Of a stretch of DNA of 64,000 nucleotides, positions 34,543-44,043 are shown piece by piece (within the stretch, counting starts at the first letter, position 1; each line of letters begins with the position of its first letter). Made by a program: the position numbers and the translations under genes. The DNA lies in NCBI RefSeq assembly GCF_002572525.1, contig NZ_PDBS01000008.1, positions 1 to 64,000 of the forward strand, in the 5' to 3' direction. Below the pieces are notes generated by a model that was not told the origin of the DNA, ran no database searches, and saw only the letters and a list, made by a program, of their open reading frames with translations. This DNA comes from Natrinema sp. CBA1119 (GTDB lineage: Archaea; Halobacteriota; Halobacteria; Halobacteriales; Natrialbaceae).

Positions 34543-36045
34543 TCAGGCCGTATCTGCTCCGCGGAATTTCTGATACTGTACTTTCGCAAGCGGACCGACA
34601 ATTATCACGACAGTTGCGATTACCATAAGTAATGATATTGGATTCCGAATGAAAATCAGGTACGAACCGTCCGCGATCTGTAGCGATCGGTGCAAGTTCG
34701 TTTCAGCAACCGGCCCCAGAACGACGCCGAGAACGAGCGCGATGATAGAGAAGTCGTGTTTCACCATGTAGTATCCTAGGATTCCGAATAGGACTACGGT
34801 GATGACGTCGAGCATCGTCTCTCGCATCGCAAACCCACCGAATATCGCAAGCGGAATGATAACCGGAACAATGTAGTCAGTGCTAATCTTCGTCACGTAC
34901 CCGGCGTACGCGATTACCGCGAGACCTAGTATCGCGATGATGATGTTACCGATAACAAGCGAGACGAAAAAGCTGTAGGTCGTCACAGCTTCCTCGGTGA
35001 ACAGGGTCGGTCCAGGCCGGAATCCGTGCATCAACAATGCACCGAGGAGGACGGCAGTCGTCCCGCTACCGGGAATTCCGAAGGAGAGTGTCGGAATTAG
35101 CGACCCGGCAACCGTGGCGCTGTTCGCGGCCTCCGCCGCGATGACGCCGCGCTCGTTCCCCTCACCGAACGAATCCGGGTCGTCGTCGGCGCGCATCGCT
35201 TCGCCGTAGGCCACAAAATTCGAGACCGACGCTCCTGCACCGGGTATCGCACCGATTCCAAGCCCGATTACCGCGGATTTGAGGACGGTCACCGGTCGCG
35301 TCACTACCCCAATAATTCCGTCCCGACGACTCCCGGTCATCTCGGAATCTTCTTCCGAAATCCCCCCTTCCCTGCTGGCCAATTTGATCATCTCTGTAAC
35401 CGCGAACAGCCCGATCAGGACGGCGACGAAGTGGATCCCGTCGAAGAGCAACCTGAGTCCCATATCGTACCTGACCGCACCCCCGACGTTGGAAAGACCG
35501 ACGGTGGAAATGAGGAGACCGAACGCACCCATCATCAGTCCCTTCGCCATCGACCCGCGAGCGATGACCGTGATCATCGAGAGGCCCAGTACCGCCACCA
35601 TGAAGTACTCGGGCGAACCGAATCTCAACAAAATGGTCGTCAAGAACGGCGATATCGCGATGAGGATAGTGATCGCGATCATCCCGCCGATTGCTGACGC
35701 CAACGCCGATAGCGTGAGCGCGTTCACCGCGAGACCCTGCTTCGAAAGCGGATAGCCGTCGAGCGTCGTCGCTGCTGCGGCTGCCGTCCCGGGCGTATTA
35801 ATCAGAACCGCCGAGATACTGCCGCCGTACATGCCGCCAAGATACATGCACACGAAGAAGATAATGGCGAGACTGCCGTCCATCGCTATACTCAACGGAA
35901 GCAGAATCGCGATACCGATCGCTGCACCGATACCCGGGATGGCTCCCAGAATCATTCCCAGAGCGATGCCTAGGAAGATCCAAATGATCGTCGGAAAGCC
36001 GATCACTATCGACGCCGCCTCAAGCAGAGATCCAATCGCACTCAT
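34543..36045 (-). CDS. tctA: TctA-type tripartite tricarboxylate transporter, large permease
   Basis: The 500-residue protein has about eleven or twelve membrane helices and the TctA signature twice: GAIPGIGAAIGIAILLP (about residues 33-49) and IGLGIGAIPGAGASVSNFVA (about 260). It forms the permease with TctB and takes substrate delivered by the TctC binding protein, driven by an ion gradient. The start overlaps the tctB stop by 4 nt (ATGA at 36042-36045). Known substrates of the family include citrate, tartrate, terephthalate and other carboxylates, so specificity is open. Confidence 0.95.
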   Translation of the reverse strand: MSAIGSLLEAASIVIGFPTIIWIFLGIALGMILGAIPGIGAAIGIAILLPLSIAMDGSLAIIFFVCMYLGGMYGGSISAVLINTPGTAAAAATTLDGYPLSKQGLAVNALTLSALASAIGGMIAITILIAISPFLTTILLRFGSPEYFMVAVLGLSMITVIARGSMAKGLMMGAFGLLISTVGLSNVGGAVRYDMGLRLLFDGIHFVAVLIGLFAVTEMIKLASREGGISEEDSEMTGSRRDGIIGVVTRPVTVLKSAVIGLGIGAIPGAGASVSNFVAYGEAMRADDDPDSFGEGNERGVIAAEAANSATVAGSLIPTLSFGIPGSGTTAVLLGALLMHGFRPGPTLFTEEAVTTYSFFVSLVIGNIIIAILGLAVIAYAGYVTKISTDYIVPVIIPLAIFGGFAMRETMLDVITVVLFGILGYYMVKHDFSIIALVLGVVLGPVAETNLHRSLQIADGSYLIFIRNPISLLMVIATVVIIVGPLAKVQYQKFRGADTA

Positions 36046-36605
36046 ATCATGGCCCCTCCGGTCATGGCCCCGACTATTCCTTCATTTAACGGAATTCTGA
36101 AGGTCGTTACGAACACGTACGTGATGATCAGTCCGAGGAGACCCATTCCGATTACGGAATACCACGGGTAATCGAACCAGTACATGTATATCGCGATGAA
36201 CAGCGGAGTGACAAACAGGAAGCCAAAGGCTATTCCGAGAGCGGCGTAAACGACCGTCAAGACCCCTGTAAAGAGTCCCCCATGAATGCCGAATTTCCCT
36301 GTTTTCGATTCGGTCTCCGTGGTGTCCTCTTCATCCCGATCAACTCCCATCACGCCGCCACTGTCCGACTCGTCTTCAGGAAAGAGTTTCTCCTCGATCC
36401 TCGACGGCAAGAAGTTCCGGAATAGCACTATAAATGCTAGGATAGCAGTCGCTGCCGACGTTAGTTCCGGCAAGCGCTGTGAAGCGGAACCGAACGACTG
36501 CGCCTCGTACAGCATGAGACTTGAGAGCACGAAAATAATTCCCAATAGTACTGTTTCCTCATCTATACTACCTAGCTTAACACTATTTCTTATCCTTTCT
36601 ATCAT
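36042..36605 (-). CDS. tctB: TctB-type small permease subunit
   Basis: The 187-residue protein has four predicted helices (about residues 20-36, 42-62, 110-135 and 145-175) with an acidic loop DRDEEDTTETES between the second and third. The topology and its place between tctC and tctA identify it as TctB, although sequence conservation is low in this family. It overlaps tctA by 4 nt. Confidence 0.9.
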   Translation of the reverse strand: MIERIRNSVKLGSIDEETVLLGIIFVLSSLMLYEAQSFGSASQRLPELTSAATAILAFIVLFRNFLPSRIEEKLFPEDESDSGGVMGVDRDEEDTTETESKTGKFGIHGGLFTGVLTVVYAALGIAFGFLFVTPLFIAIYMYWFDYPWYSVIGMGLLGLIITYVFVTTFRIPLNEGIVGAMTGGAMI

Positions 36606-36662
36606 TATTAATTCATCTTCAGGAAGAAAACTCTGTGGCGGTTCTGTCTACTGGTCTTTTGT

Positions 36663-37673
36663 CTACCCTTGAATTTCCTCCCGGTAGCTCTCGACGGACG
36701 CGACCTCATTGATCGCCTCCTCGATTCTCGCTGGCCCTTCACTCCACTGCTCCGTCCAATAGTCTCGATCCATGAATTCGATAAAGTTCCCGGTCTCGTC
36801 GGACCATTCTTGGAGTTCGTCGCTCTCGAGGACCGTTTCGAGCGCCCCCGTCCACTCATTGATGATGTCTTCGTCCGTGTCTGGCGGGAATAGCAGTCCG
36901 CGAGTGAAATCACCGTACGGAGTTTCGTATCCCTCCTCCTCCATCGTCGGCAGGTCAGGGAAGTTGGGACTTCCTTGGGGAGACGACGCGACGACGGGTG
37001 TGAGCAGGTCGTCTTCGACGAACCCAACCATCGTCGTCTCTGTCGGGTTTCCGGACGGGATCTCCTCCGAGGCGTTCGCCTGGGCCAGTTCCCCAGAACT
37101 GGAATACGAGACGTACGATTCCCACTCTAGACCGTGCAGGTCCTTCATAAGCATCGCGAGTAGCCACTGTCCTTCACCGACGGCTAACCCGCCGAAGTCG
37201 GTGAGCTCGCCCTCCTGATACCTGCTGATGAGGTCCTCGTAATCTTCGACCTCGTCATCCGGATGCGCTGAGATGACAAATCCGGTTCTGGCGAACGCAC
37301 CGCCTTCCTTGAGTTCCGTGTGATCGAACCCGAGGAGATCCGGTCGCAAGAACGCCATGGACGGGGGGCCGTTCATGAAACAGACGGTCGATCCGTCCCC
37401 TTCAGCATCGTAGACCTCGTTTAACCCGTTCACGACCCCCGATCCGGTGACGTTGTCCACTTCGATGTTCACGTCGAGCTCGTCACCGATCTCTGGTGCG
37501 ATTGCTCTCGTGTATATGTCGGTTCCGCCGCCTTCTCCGTACGGAACGACAGCTCGGACGTTGTCTCCGTCTCCGGTTCCGAGCAGGCTTGAACATCCAG
37601 CCAGTCCGACCATGCTTCCTGCACCTGCGTACTGTAACACCCTGCGACGGCTATGCCTGTAATTGGCTGCCAT
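36663..37673 (-). CDS. tctC: TctC-type substrate-binding lipoprotein
   Basis: The 336-residue protein starts with a Tat signal (SRRRVLQYAGAGSMVGLAG) ending in the lipobox LAGC at about residue 27. It would therefore be exported folded and anchored by a lipid on the outer face, as usual for haloarchaeal binding proteins. The mature part is a two-lobed Bug/TctC-type domain with VVPYGEGGGTDIYTRAIAPE and a C-terminal SVESYREEIQ-type helix. It is the first gene of the tctCBA operon; a TATA-like box lies at 37696-37704. Confidence 0.94.
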   Translation of the reverse strand: MAANYRHSRRRVLQYAGAGSMVGLAGCSSLLGTGDGDNVRAVVPYGEGGGTDIYTRAIAPEIGDELDVNIEVDNVTGSGVVNGLNEVYDAEGDGSTVCFMNGPPSMAFLRPDLLGFDHTELKEGGAFARTGFVISAHPDDEVEDYEDLISRYQEGELTDFGGLAVGEGQWLLAMLMKDLHGLEWESYVSYSSSGELAQANASEEIPSGNPTETTMVGFVEDDLLTPVVASSPQGSPNFPDLPTMEEEGYETPYGDFTRGLLFPPDTDEDIINEWTGALETVLESDELQEWSDETGNFIEFMDRDYWTEQWSEGPARIEEAINEVASVESYREEIQG

Positions 37674-37695
37674 GGTATGAGCATAACCAAGGAAT

Positions 37696-37704
37696 GTTAT
37701 AAAT
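37696..37704 (-). promoter_or_regulatory. TATA-like box of the tctCBA operon
   Basis: On the minus strand ATTTATAAC lies about 27 nt upstream of the tctC ATG at 37673, the spacing expected for a leaderless message. Confidence 0.55.
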
Positions 37705-37854
37705 GTTTTGGAGATGTAGTTTTGGGACCAACCGTTACCCTCGCCTCGGGATGACCGTGAACCGAGCGAGGAATCGTGGTAACGCTGCCGAGAGGCCCCA
37801 CGGCTATCTTGCGTTGTGGACTGGGGATGGGTATGGCCCGGTCGAACGACTGAA

Positions 37855-39048
37855 TCACTCGTCGTCGATCACGTTCGACGCTCGGAGCCGCTGGATCTCC
37901 TCCCGAGAGAGTCCAAGCATCTCGGCGAGAACTTTCTCCGTATGTTCTCCGAGCTTCGGCGGTCCGGAGCGCAGCTCTCGTTCCGTCTCCGAGAGGTGGA
38001 TCGGGTGTCCGTGGAGGAGGACCTCCCCGACCGTCTCGTCTTCGTACTCCATGACGTAGTCTCGAGCCTCTGCCTGAGGGTGCTCGACCACGTCGCTCAC
38101 GTTGTTGAGGGGACCACACGGGAAGCCGTAGTGTTTGCAGATTTCCATCACTTCCTCGACGGTCAGCTGCTTCAGCTTCGGTCGGATGACGGCCATGAGT
38201 TCGTCGTAGTTCTCTTGACGAAGCTGCTGCGTATCGTACTCGAGGATCGATTCGTCCTCGATGACTTCGGTAACGAAGGTTTCCCAGCCGCCGCCCAAGA
38301 TACTCAGCACGACCTGTCCGTCTTTCACATCGAACAGTTCGTAGGGAACGCCGGTCTGATGGCGAGTCCCGAGCGGTTCCGGATCCTGACCGGTGATCCC
38401 ATACATCGTGATGTACTCCTCCATGAACGAGACGATCGTCCCGAAGAGATTGGACTCGACGTGTTGGCCGTCGCCGGTCCGGTCCCGCTGATGGAGCGCC
38501 GCGAGGATCGCGATCGTCAGGTAGAGTCCCGCACCGATATCACCGATCGCCTGTCCGACTTTCACCGGTTCACCGCCCTCGGGACCGGTGACGCTCATGA
38601 TCCCACCCTCCGCCTGCATCACCAGATCCACGCCCTTTTCGTTCTTCTTCGGTCCCTTCTCCCCGTATCCCTTAATCGATCCGTAGATCAGTTCCGGATT
38701 GACCTCCGTCAGCAGGTACTCGTGGCCAAGTCCGAACCGCTCCATCACCCCGGTACTGTAGTTCTCGACGAGGACGTCGGCGTCGGCGATCAGTTCCTCT
38801 GCAATCTGTCGACCCTCTTCGTCCTTCAGATTGAGCGTGATACTCTTCTTGTTGCGGTTCCTGGCGATGAAATTCACGCCCATCCCGTTCTGCTCGGGAT
38901 GGCTTCCACGGGACGTGTCACCCACACCCGGCCGTTCGACCTTGATTATTTCTGCCCCCAGTTCGCCGAGAATCTGGGTACACCACGGACCGGCTCTCAC
39001 GCGGCTGAAATCGATGACGGTCAGATCGTCTAGTGCGGCAGTTGCCAT
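37855..39048 (-). CDS. CaiB/BaiF family CoA-transferase
   Basis: The 397-residue class III CoA-transferase has VIDFSRVRAGPWCTQILGEL at the N-terminus, NRNKKSITLNLK, ENYSTGVMERFGLG, and the catalytic Asp in GVDLVMQAEGGIMSVTG (about residue 165). It moves CoA between carboxylates, for example from succinyl-CoA. The ATG at 39048 (MATAALDDL) is chosen because a TATA-like CCTTTAATC lies about 28 nt upstream. It follows the tctCBA operon on the same strand but has its own promoter. It could activate the acid that TctABC brings in. Confidence 0.94.
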   Translation of the reverse strand: MATAALDDLTVIDFSRVRAGPWCTQILGELGAEIIKVERPGVGDTSRGSHPEQNGMGVNFIARNRNKKSITLNLKDEEGRQIAEELIADADVLVENYSTGVMERFGLGHEYLLTEVNPELIYGSIKGYGEKGPKKNEKGVDLVMQAEGGIMSVTGPEGGEPVKVGQAIGDIGAGLYLTIAILAALHQRDRTGDGQHVESNLFGTIVSFMEEYITMYGITGQDPEPLGTRHQTGVPYELFDVKDGQVVLSILGGGWETFVTEVIEDESILEYDTQQLRQENYDELMAVIRPKLKQLTVEEVMEICKHYGFPCGPLNNVSDVVEHPQAEARDYVMEYEDETVGEVLLHGHPIHLSETERELRSGPPKLGEHTEKVLAEMLGLSREEIQRLRASNVIDDE

Positions 39049-39071
39049 GGAGTAACACACTTCTCGAGAAA

Positions 39072-39080
39072 CCTTTAATC
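39072..39080 (-). promoter_or_regulatory. TATA-like box of the CoA-transferase gene
   Basis: Minus-strand GATTAAAGG is centred about 28 nt before the ATG at 39048. Confidence 0.5.
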
Positions 39081-39123
39081 CACCGGATAGGTGACCTGTC
39101 GTCCAGATAGACGAGGCGTCTCC

Positions 39124-40005
39124 CTACAACAGCTTTCGTGCCGCAGCGCACTCCCGGAGCGTCTCTAGGGCGTGATCGCCGCTCATCGGTCGAACGACGA
39201 CCTCCGACGCGCCCGCTTCGGCGAGGTCCGCAAGATCGCTCGCGACGGTTTCAGCGTCTCCGACGAGCGGGTACTCCGACTCGGCATCCCAGCCGCGGTA
39301 ACCCGATCGGAGGAGATCGCTCGCGACGTCGCGTGCGTAATCGCCGTCTTTCAGCACCAATGCGTCCCGGCGGACGATGACCTCATCACCGCCCTCGCTT
39401 TCGAACCATTTGCGCTTCGTTTCGATCGCGTCGATCGTTTCCGTCGGAACCGCCACCCACGCATCGCCGAGACGGCCCGCCCGGCGGACCGCAGGTTCGG
39501 CGCTCCCACCGATGCAGACGCGCTCGGGCGTCGCGCTCGGATTGATCGAGACGTCATCCAGTGAGTAGTAGTCGCCGTCGACCGATACCGAGTCTTCGCT
39601 CAGCAGGGCCTCGACGATTCGGAGCGACTCGACGAATCGGGGGACACGTTCCGCCATTGGGACGTCGAACGCTTCGAACGCGGCGTCGTTGTAGCCGATC
39701 GCACACCACAGATCGAACCGGTCAGCGAACGCCGCGAGCGTTCCGCACCGTTCAGCCAGGTGGATCGGATGGTGAAGCGGGAGCAAGAAGAGAGGCGCGA
39801 CCCTATCGACCGCCTCTGTGAGGCGAGCAAGGGCGGGAACGTTCTGCAGGTACGCGTGATCCGCCACTGCGTGGTGGTCGCCGGCCTGAACGTAGTCGAA
39901 TCCGGCCGCGGACGCGGTCCGGGAGCGTTCGAGGAGATCGCTCGCGTGCGAATCGACGGAACGGTTGGCGGGCACCGCCGAGTTGATGGAGTATCCGAGG
40001 CGCAT
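39124..40005 (-). CDS. LLM-class flavin-dependent oxidoreductase
   Basis: The 293-residue luciferase-like protein has YVQAGDHHAVADHAYLQN, APLFLLPLHHPIHLAERCG, FDLWCAIGYNDAAFEAFD and RVCIGGSAEPAVRRAGRL. It is shorter than the copy at 30863 but shares its order of motifs. MRLGYSIN at 40005 is taken as the start; an ATG ten codons upstream (40035) also exists. The stop is 75 bp from the CoA-transferase start on the same strand. Confidence 0.9.
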   Translation of the reverse strand: MRLGYSINSAVPANRSVDSHASDLLERSRTASAAGFDYVQAGDHHAVADHAYLQNVPALARLTEAVDRVAPLFLLPLHHPIHLAERCGTLAAFADRFDLWCAIGYNDAAFEAFDVPMAERVPRFVESLRIVEALLSEDSVSVDGDYYSLDDVSINPSATPERVCIGGSAEPAVRRAGRLGDAWVAVPTETIDAIETKRKWFESEGGDEVIVRRDALVLKDGDYARDVASDLLRSGYRGWDAESEYPLVGDAETVASDLADLAEAGASEVVVRPMSGDHALETLRECAAARKLL

Positions 40006-40197
40006 ACTCGGCAATTGAGAGCTACTGGCTTCCATCTTTCGGCACCAAAAGCGGGCGTTCGCGCCGTCGCTCGAGTGAATCGGCGGCCGAAGAGGTCCGA
40101 GTCGGTGGCCGTTCGCCGCCGTGGCCGGAGGCCGTTCAAATCGTCGAACGGACCGACCACCGCAAGCTAGTTAGTAGCACACGAGGAATCGGTGGGC

Positions 40198-41169
40198 ATG
40201 CGAGTACTCGTAACGGGAGGTCACGGATTCATCGGCGCGCACGTCCTGCGGAAATTGATCGCCGACGGCCACGACGTGGGCTGTCTCGACGTCTCGGAAC
40301 CGTCGCCGGTCGTTGCACCGGTCGCAGACGACGTCACGTTCGTCGAGGGTGACGTCACCGACCCGGTGGACGTCTACGATGCCGTCGCGAGCCTCGACCC
40401 CGATCGAATCGTCCACCTCGCCGGACTACTCGGGCACGCCTCGCAGTCGTCTCCCCGAGCTGCCGTCGAGGTCAACGTCGGGGGGACCTTCAACGTCCTC
40501 GAGGCCGCAGACACTCTGGGAGTCGATCGCGTCGTCGCCGCCTCGAGTGCGGCGGTCTACGGTGAAGTCGGTGACGACATCGACCGGCTCGACGAGACCG
40601 TCCCCCGGCGACCGACGACGATGTACGGACTGACGAAACTGGTCGTCGAACACGTTGGTCCGATCTACCGCGAGCAACGCGGCGTTCAGTTCGCGGCCCT
40701 CGAGCCAGTTCACGGGCTCGGACCCGGACGACGGCGCGGCAATCTCCAAGACGACTGTATCGTGAAGGCCGCCGTCGCGGGTGAACGGATCCCGGTTCCC
40801 GCCCGGTCGAGACCGTTTGAGATCGTCTACGTCGAAGACGAGGCACGGGCGTTTGTCGACGCGACCCTCGCCGACGACCTGCCCAGCGATCGATACCTCG
40901 TCGGCAGTGGCGAACGGACAAGCCTCGAGTCGTTCGTCGAGGTCGTCCGAGACCACGTCCCTGACGCAGCGTTCGAGTTCGAGGCCGTGGAGAGCGGAGA
41001 TCAGTTGTCCGGGTTGCCCCCGAGCGAGACGACGCGAATCCGCGACGACCTCGGCTGGACTCCCGAGTATACGATCTCGGAGGCCATCGGCACGTACGTC
41101 TCGTGGTTGCGCGAGAACCCGGACGCGTGGTCTTTCGATCGCGACGCGGTTCCGTGGGCCACCGAGTAG
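40198..41169 (+). CDS. NAD-dependent epimerase/dehydratase (extended SDR)
   Basis: The 323-residue extended SDR starts MRVLVTGGHGFIGAHVL with the GxxGxxG dinucleotide motif. It has VVAASSAAVYGEVG and the catalytic YxxxK as MYGLTKLVVEHVG (about residues 142-154). Members act on nucleotide sugars or as NAD-dependent dehydrogenases of other substrates. It is divergent from the LLM gene and may serve the same pathway or the cell surface. Confidence 0.92.
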   Translation: MRVLVTGGHGFIGAHVLRKLIADGHDVGCLDVSEPSPVVAPVADDVTFVEGDVTDPVDVYDAVASLDPDRIVHLAGLLGHASQSSPRAAVEVNVGGTFNVLEAADTLGVDRVVAASSAAVYGEVGDDIDRLDETVPRRPTTMYGLTKLVVEHVGPIYREQRGVQFAALEPVHGLGPGRRRGNLQDDCIVKAAVAGERIPVPARSRPFEIVYVEDEARAFVDATLADDLPSDRYLVGSGERTSLESFVEVVRDHVPDAAFEFEAVESGDQLSGLPPSETTRIRDDLGWTPEYTISEAIGTYVSWLRENPDAWSFDRDAVPWATE

Positions 41170-41272
41170 ACCGATAACGCTCATTCCTCACCAGTCATCG
41201 TCGAGACGCTGTTTGGAGACTTCACATGCCGAGTCGGTTAGAGAGGAAAACCGCTTGCAGACCATGAAAGAG

Positions 41273-41279
41273 TTTATCA
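41273..41279 (+). promoter_or_regulatory. TATA-like box of the CMD-like gene
   Basis: TTTATCA lies about 27 nt before the ATG at 41303 and decides that start over the in-frame ATG at 41264, which lies upstream of it. Confidence 0.5.
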
Positions 41280-41302
41280 CACACTCGGTGAAACTGGTGG
41301 AT

Positions 41303-41878
41303 ATGGTTCGAGTGCCATACGTAACCCGGGAGAACCTCCCGGAAGAGGACCGTGACCTGTTACGCTCGTTTCGAGCGGACACGCCCGAAGAGTATCGTCA
41401 CTTGTTATCGACCGAAGAGCGGAATGTGTATCGGACGCTCGCACACCTCCCGGAGTCACTGGAGCAGTTCCGGGCATTCGGAGGAACGCTCAGAGAGGAG
41501 CTCGATCTGGATCCGAACGAGCGGGAACTGGTGATCCTGACCGCCGCGAGCGCGCTGCGGTCGGCCTACGAGTGGCACCAACACGTCCGGATTGGTCTCA
41601 CCGAGGGGCTCTCCCGGGAGGAGATCCTCGCGATCAGCGACCGGGACTACGAGTCGTTCGAAGATGATGATCGTGCACTCGCTGAGTACGTCGATAGCTA
41701 CGTCACCGGAACCGTCGACGACGAGACATACGACGCGCTCGCAGCATGCGTTGACGAGTCGAAGGTCGTCGGTATCGGTCTCCTCGTGGGGTTATACCTC
41801 GTCATTGGTCGGCAGATGGACGCGCTCGAGGTCGAGACCGAGGAACCGTTTGTCGGCTGGGATCTGGAGAACCTGTAA
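41303..41878 (+). CDS. Carboxymuconolactone decarboxylase (CMD) family protein
   Basis: The 191-residue helical protein begins MVRVPYVTRENLPEEDRDLL and has the CMD/AhpD-like core LDPNERELVILTAASALRSA and YEWHQHVRIGLTEGLSREEI. The catalytic His is in WHQH; the AhpD CxxC pair is absent, so it is not a disulfide reductase. Members include 4-carboxymuconolactone decarboxylase of protocatechuate breakdown and many of unknown activity. It is followed 2 nt after its stop by an SDR gene, so the two form an operon. Confidence 0.88.
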   Translation: MVRVPYVTRENLPEEDRDLLRSFRADTPEEYRHLLSTEERNVYRTLAHLPESLEQFRAFGGTLREELDLDPNERELVILTAASALRSAYEWHQHVRIGLTEGLSREEILAISDRDYESFEDDDRALAEYVDSYVTGTVDDETYDALAACVDESKVVGIGLLVGLYLVIGRQMDALEVETEEPFVGWDLENL

Positions 41879-41880
41879 CC

Positions 41881-42651
41881 ATGCAGGACGATTTCAGCGA
41901 TAAGACGGTCATCGTCACCGGCGCGGCGAGGGGAATCGGACGCGGGATCGCCGAAAAACTCGGTGGGGAGGGAGCGTCCGTCGTGATTGCAGACGTTAGA
42001 GAGACGGAAATGCGTGAGACGGCCTCCGAACTGCGCGAGGAGGGTGTGACCGTCGAAACGGTCAGCTGTGACGTCACGTCGAAAGCAGACGTAGAGCGAC
42101 TTGCCGAGCGGACGGTCGATCGCTTCGGCGGGATCGACGCCCTCGTGAACAACGCCGGCATCGGCTCGCGCGGATCGTTCGAGGAACTGGATCACGAGGC
42201 GTGGCACCAAGTACTTGGCGTCAACCTCACCGGCGTATTCAACTGCTCGAAGGCCGTCGTCACCGAGATGATCGAGGGCGACGGCGGCTCGATCGTGAAC
42301 ATCTCCTCGATGGCCGGTCGCAACATCAGCTATCACGGCGCGGCCAACTACACGGCCTCAAAGTGGGGCGTGATCGGGCTGACGAAACACATGGCGTGGG
42401 ACCTCGGCGAATACGATATCCGAGTCACAGCGGTCTGTCCGGGGTCGACGCTCACGCCGCTCACGGAATCAGGAACGAGCGAGGAGGAACGAGCCGCGAC
42501 GACGGAAAAGATCGCGATGGATCGATGGGCGTCTCCCGAGGACCACGCGGAGGCGGTCGCGTACCTCGTCTCGGACGCGAGTTCGTACGTCACCGGTACG
42601 GTCCTCGAGGTCGACGGCGGGAAACAGCTGAGCGTTCGAAACGAGATTTGA
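41881..42651 (+). CDS. Short-chain dehydrogenase/reductase
   Basis: The 256-residue classical SDR has TGAARGIGRGIAEKL for cofactor binding, LVNNAGIGS, the catalytic Ser in IVNISSMAG, and YTASK (about residues 158-162), so Ser-Tyr-Lys is complete. An acidic residue after the second strand (IADVRE) favours NAD over NADP. The ATG lies 2 nt after the CMD-like gene's stop, consistent with translational coupling and one pathway. Confidence 0.94.
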   Translation: MQDDFSDKTVIVTGAARGIGRGIAEKLGGEGASVVIADVRETEMRETASELREEGVTVETVSCDVTSKADVERLAERTVDRFGGIDALVNNAGIGSRGSFEELDHEAWHQVLGVNLTGVFNCSKAVVTEMIEGDGGSIVNISSMAGRNISYHGAANYTASKWGVIGLTKHMAWDLGEYDIRVTAVCPGSTLTPLTESGTSEEERAATTEKIAMDRWASPEDHAEAVAYLVSDASSYVTGTVLEVDGGKQLSVRNEI

Positions 42652-42747
42652 CTGCTCGAGTGCCGATTCCGTCGAGTTGGTCGCGGAAGCGGCGATAGTG
42701 AGCAGATCAGGAGAGTTAATGTTCTGTATGATAGATAAACACAAACG

Positions 42748-43968
42748 ATGCTACCGTCCGCCGTTCGCCGACTCGGTCCGCTCACGCAGCGGGCGAAACA
42801 CGCTCTGAACGACAGCCGGAGTCGAATCGTCCTCGCTGTCGCCGCCGGTTGGTTCATCTCGCTGGGCGTCCGAATGGTCTACCCCGTGTTGTTGCCACAC
42901 ATTCGGACCGCCTATGGGCTCGATCTCACTAGCGCGGGGTTCCTGCTGACCGTTCTATGGGCCGCATACGCGCTCGGCCAACTTCCCGGTGGAATAGTCT
43001 CCGATCGAATGGGGGAACGGATCACACTCGTGGTCAGCACGCTCATCGCGGGTCTCATGCTCCTACTGGTCGTCGGTGCCGGCTCCGCCATCGTCGTGTT
43101 TGCGGCGACCGCGCTGTTCGGCTTCGGGACCGCCCTCTACGGCGTCGCCCGGTTCACAATTATCTCGAAGACGTATCCGGACAACGGTGGTGCCGCAATC
43201 GGCGTCACACTCGCGGCCGGGGACCTCGGAAACGCAATCCTACCGGTAGTGGCGAGCGTCATCGCGACCGCGTTCGTCTGGCAGCTCGGATTCGGCTTCG
43301 TCGTTCCGCTGTTCGCGCTCGTTTCGATCGGTCTTTGGTTCGTCGTCCCGAAACAGGCCGCGGATGCGGACGAGTCCGAGATGGTGCTCTCCCGCGAGAC
43401 GGCGCGATACGTCGTCTCCGAACTCCGCCGACCCCCCATCGTCGTTGTGACGCTCATACTGGTTCTCGGGTTTAGCCTCGCACTGACGCTCACGGGCTTC
43501 TATCCGACGTACCTGATCGAAGAGAAGGGACTCTCGCCGGCGGTCGCCGCGACCCTGTTCAGCCTTTACTTCGCACTCGGGGTCTTCGTTAAACCGCTAG
43601 CAGGGTCGGCCTACGACCAGTTTGGAATCCGGCGGACGCTCCCGGTGATTTTCGTCCTGGCGATCGTGGCACTCCTGTCGCTGTCCGTCGTCGAGTCGCT
43701 GTGGTCGCTCGTCCTGGTCACAGTTCTGCTGAGCAGTCTGCTCGGTAACATCGCTATTACGATGCCGTATCTGACGGACCTGCTACCCGAAGAGATCCAG
43801 GGAACCAGCCTCGGCCTCTTGCGGACCACGTACATGCTCTTCGCCGCCGCCAGTCCGCCTCTCTTCGGGATACTCGCAGATCACGGCTACTTCGACGAGG
43901 GGTTCGTCCTGCTGGCCGCGGTCGCCGGAACGATGGCACTGCTCGTGCTCTTCCTCCCGCGTCAGTGA
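42748..43968 (+). CDS. MFS transporter
   Basis: The 406-residue protein has twelve hydrophobic helices and the loop motif GGIVSDRMGERI (about residues 82-93). It resembles MFS carboxylate or nitrate-type permeases but no subfamily can be given. It lies between the CMD/SDR operon and the MmgE/PrpD gene on the same strand, so uptake of an organic acid is plausible. Confidence 0.9.
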   Translation: MLPSAVRRLGPLTQRAKHALNDSRSRIVLAVAAGWFISLGVRMVYPVLLPHIRTAYGLDLTSAGFLLTVLWAAYALGQLPGGIVSDRMGERITLVVSTLIAGLMLLLVVGAGSAIVVFAATALFGFGTALYGVARFTIISKTYPDNGGAAIGVTLAAGDLGNAILPVVASVIATAFVWQLGFGFVVPLFALVSIGLWFVVPKQAADADESEMVLSRETARYVVSELRRPPIVVVTLILVLGFSLALTLTGFYPTYLIEEKGLSPAVAATLFSLYFALGVFVKPLAGSAYDQFGIRRTLPVIFVLAIVALLSLSVVESLWSLVLVTVLLSSLLGNIAITMPYLTDLLPEEIQGTSLGLLRTTYMLFAAASPPLFGILADHGYFDEGFVLLAAVAGTMALLVLFLPRQ

Positions 43969-44011
43969 TCCCGACGGGAAGCCCACCGGACGACAGTGCC
44001 GGAGTCGGAGC

Positions 44012-44019
44012 TTCTATTA
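44012..44019 (+). promoter_or_regulatory. TATA-like box of the MmgE/PrpD gene
   Basis: TTCTATTA is centred about 28 nt before the ATG at 44044, supporting that start and a leaderless message. Confidence 0.5.
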
Positions 44020-44043
44020 GACCGACAGTTGTTGCATAGTAGC

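Noticed and set aside
37816-39033. Long plus-strand open frame of 405 codons
   Set aside because: It is the antisense frame of the CaiB/BaiF CoA-transferase; its composition is that of a GC-rich shadow and it has no family motif.
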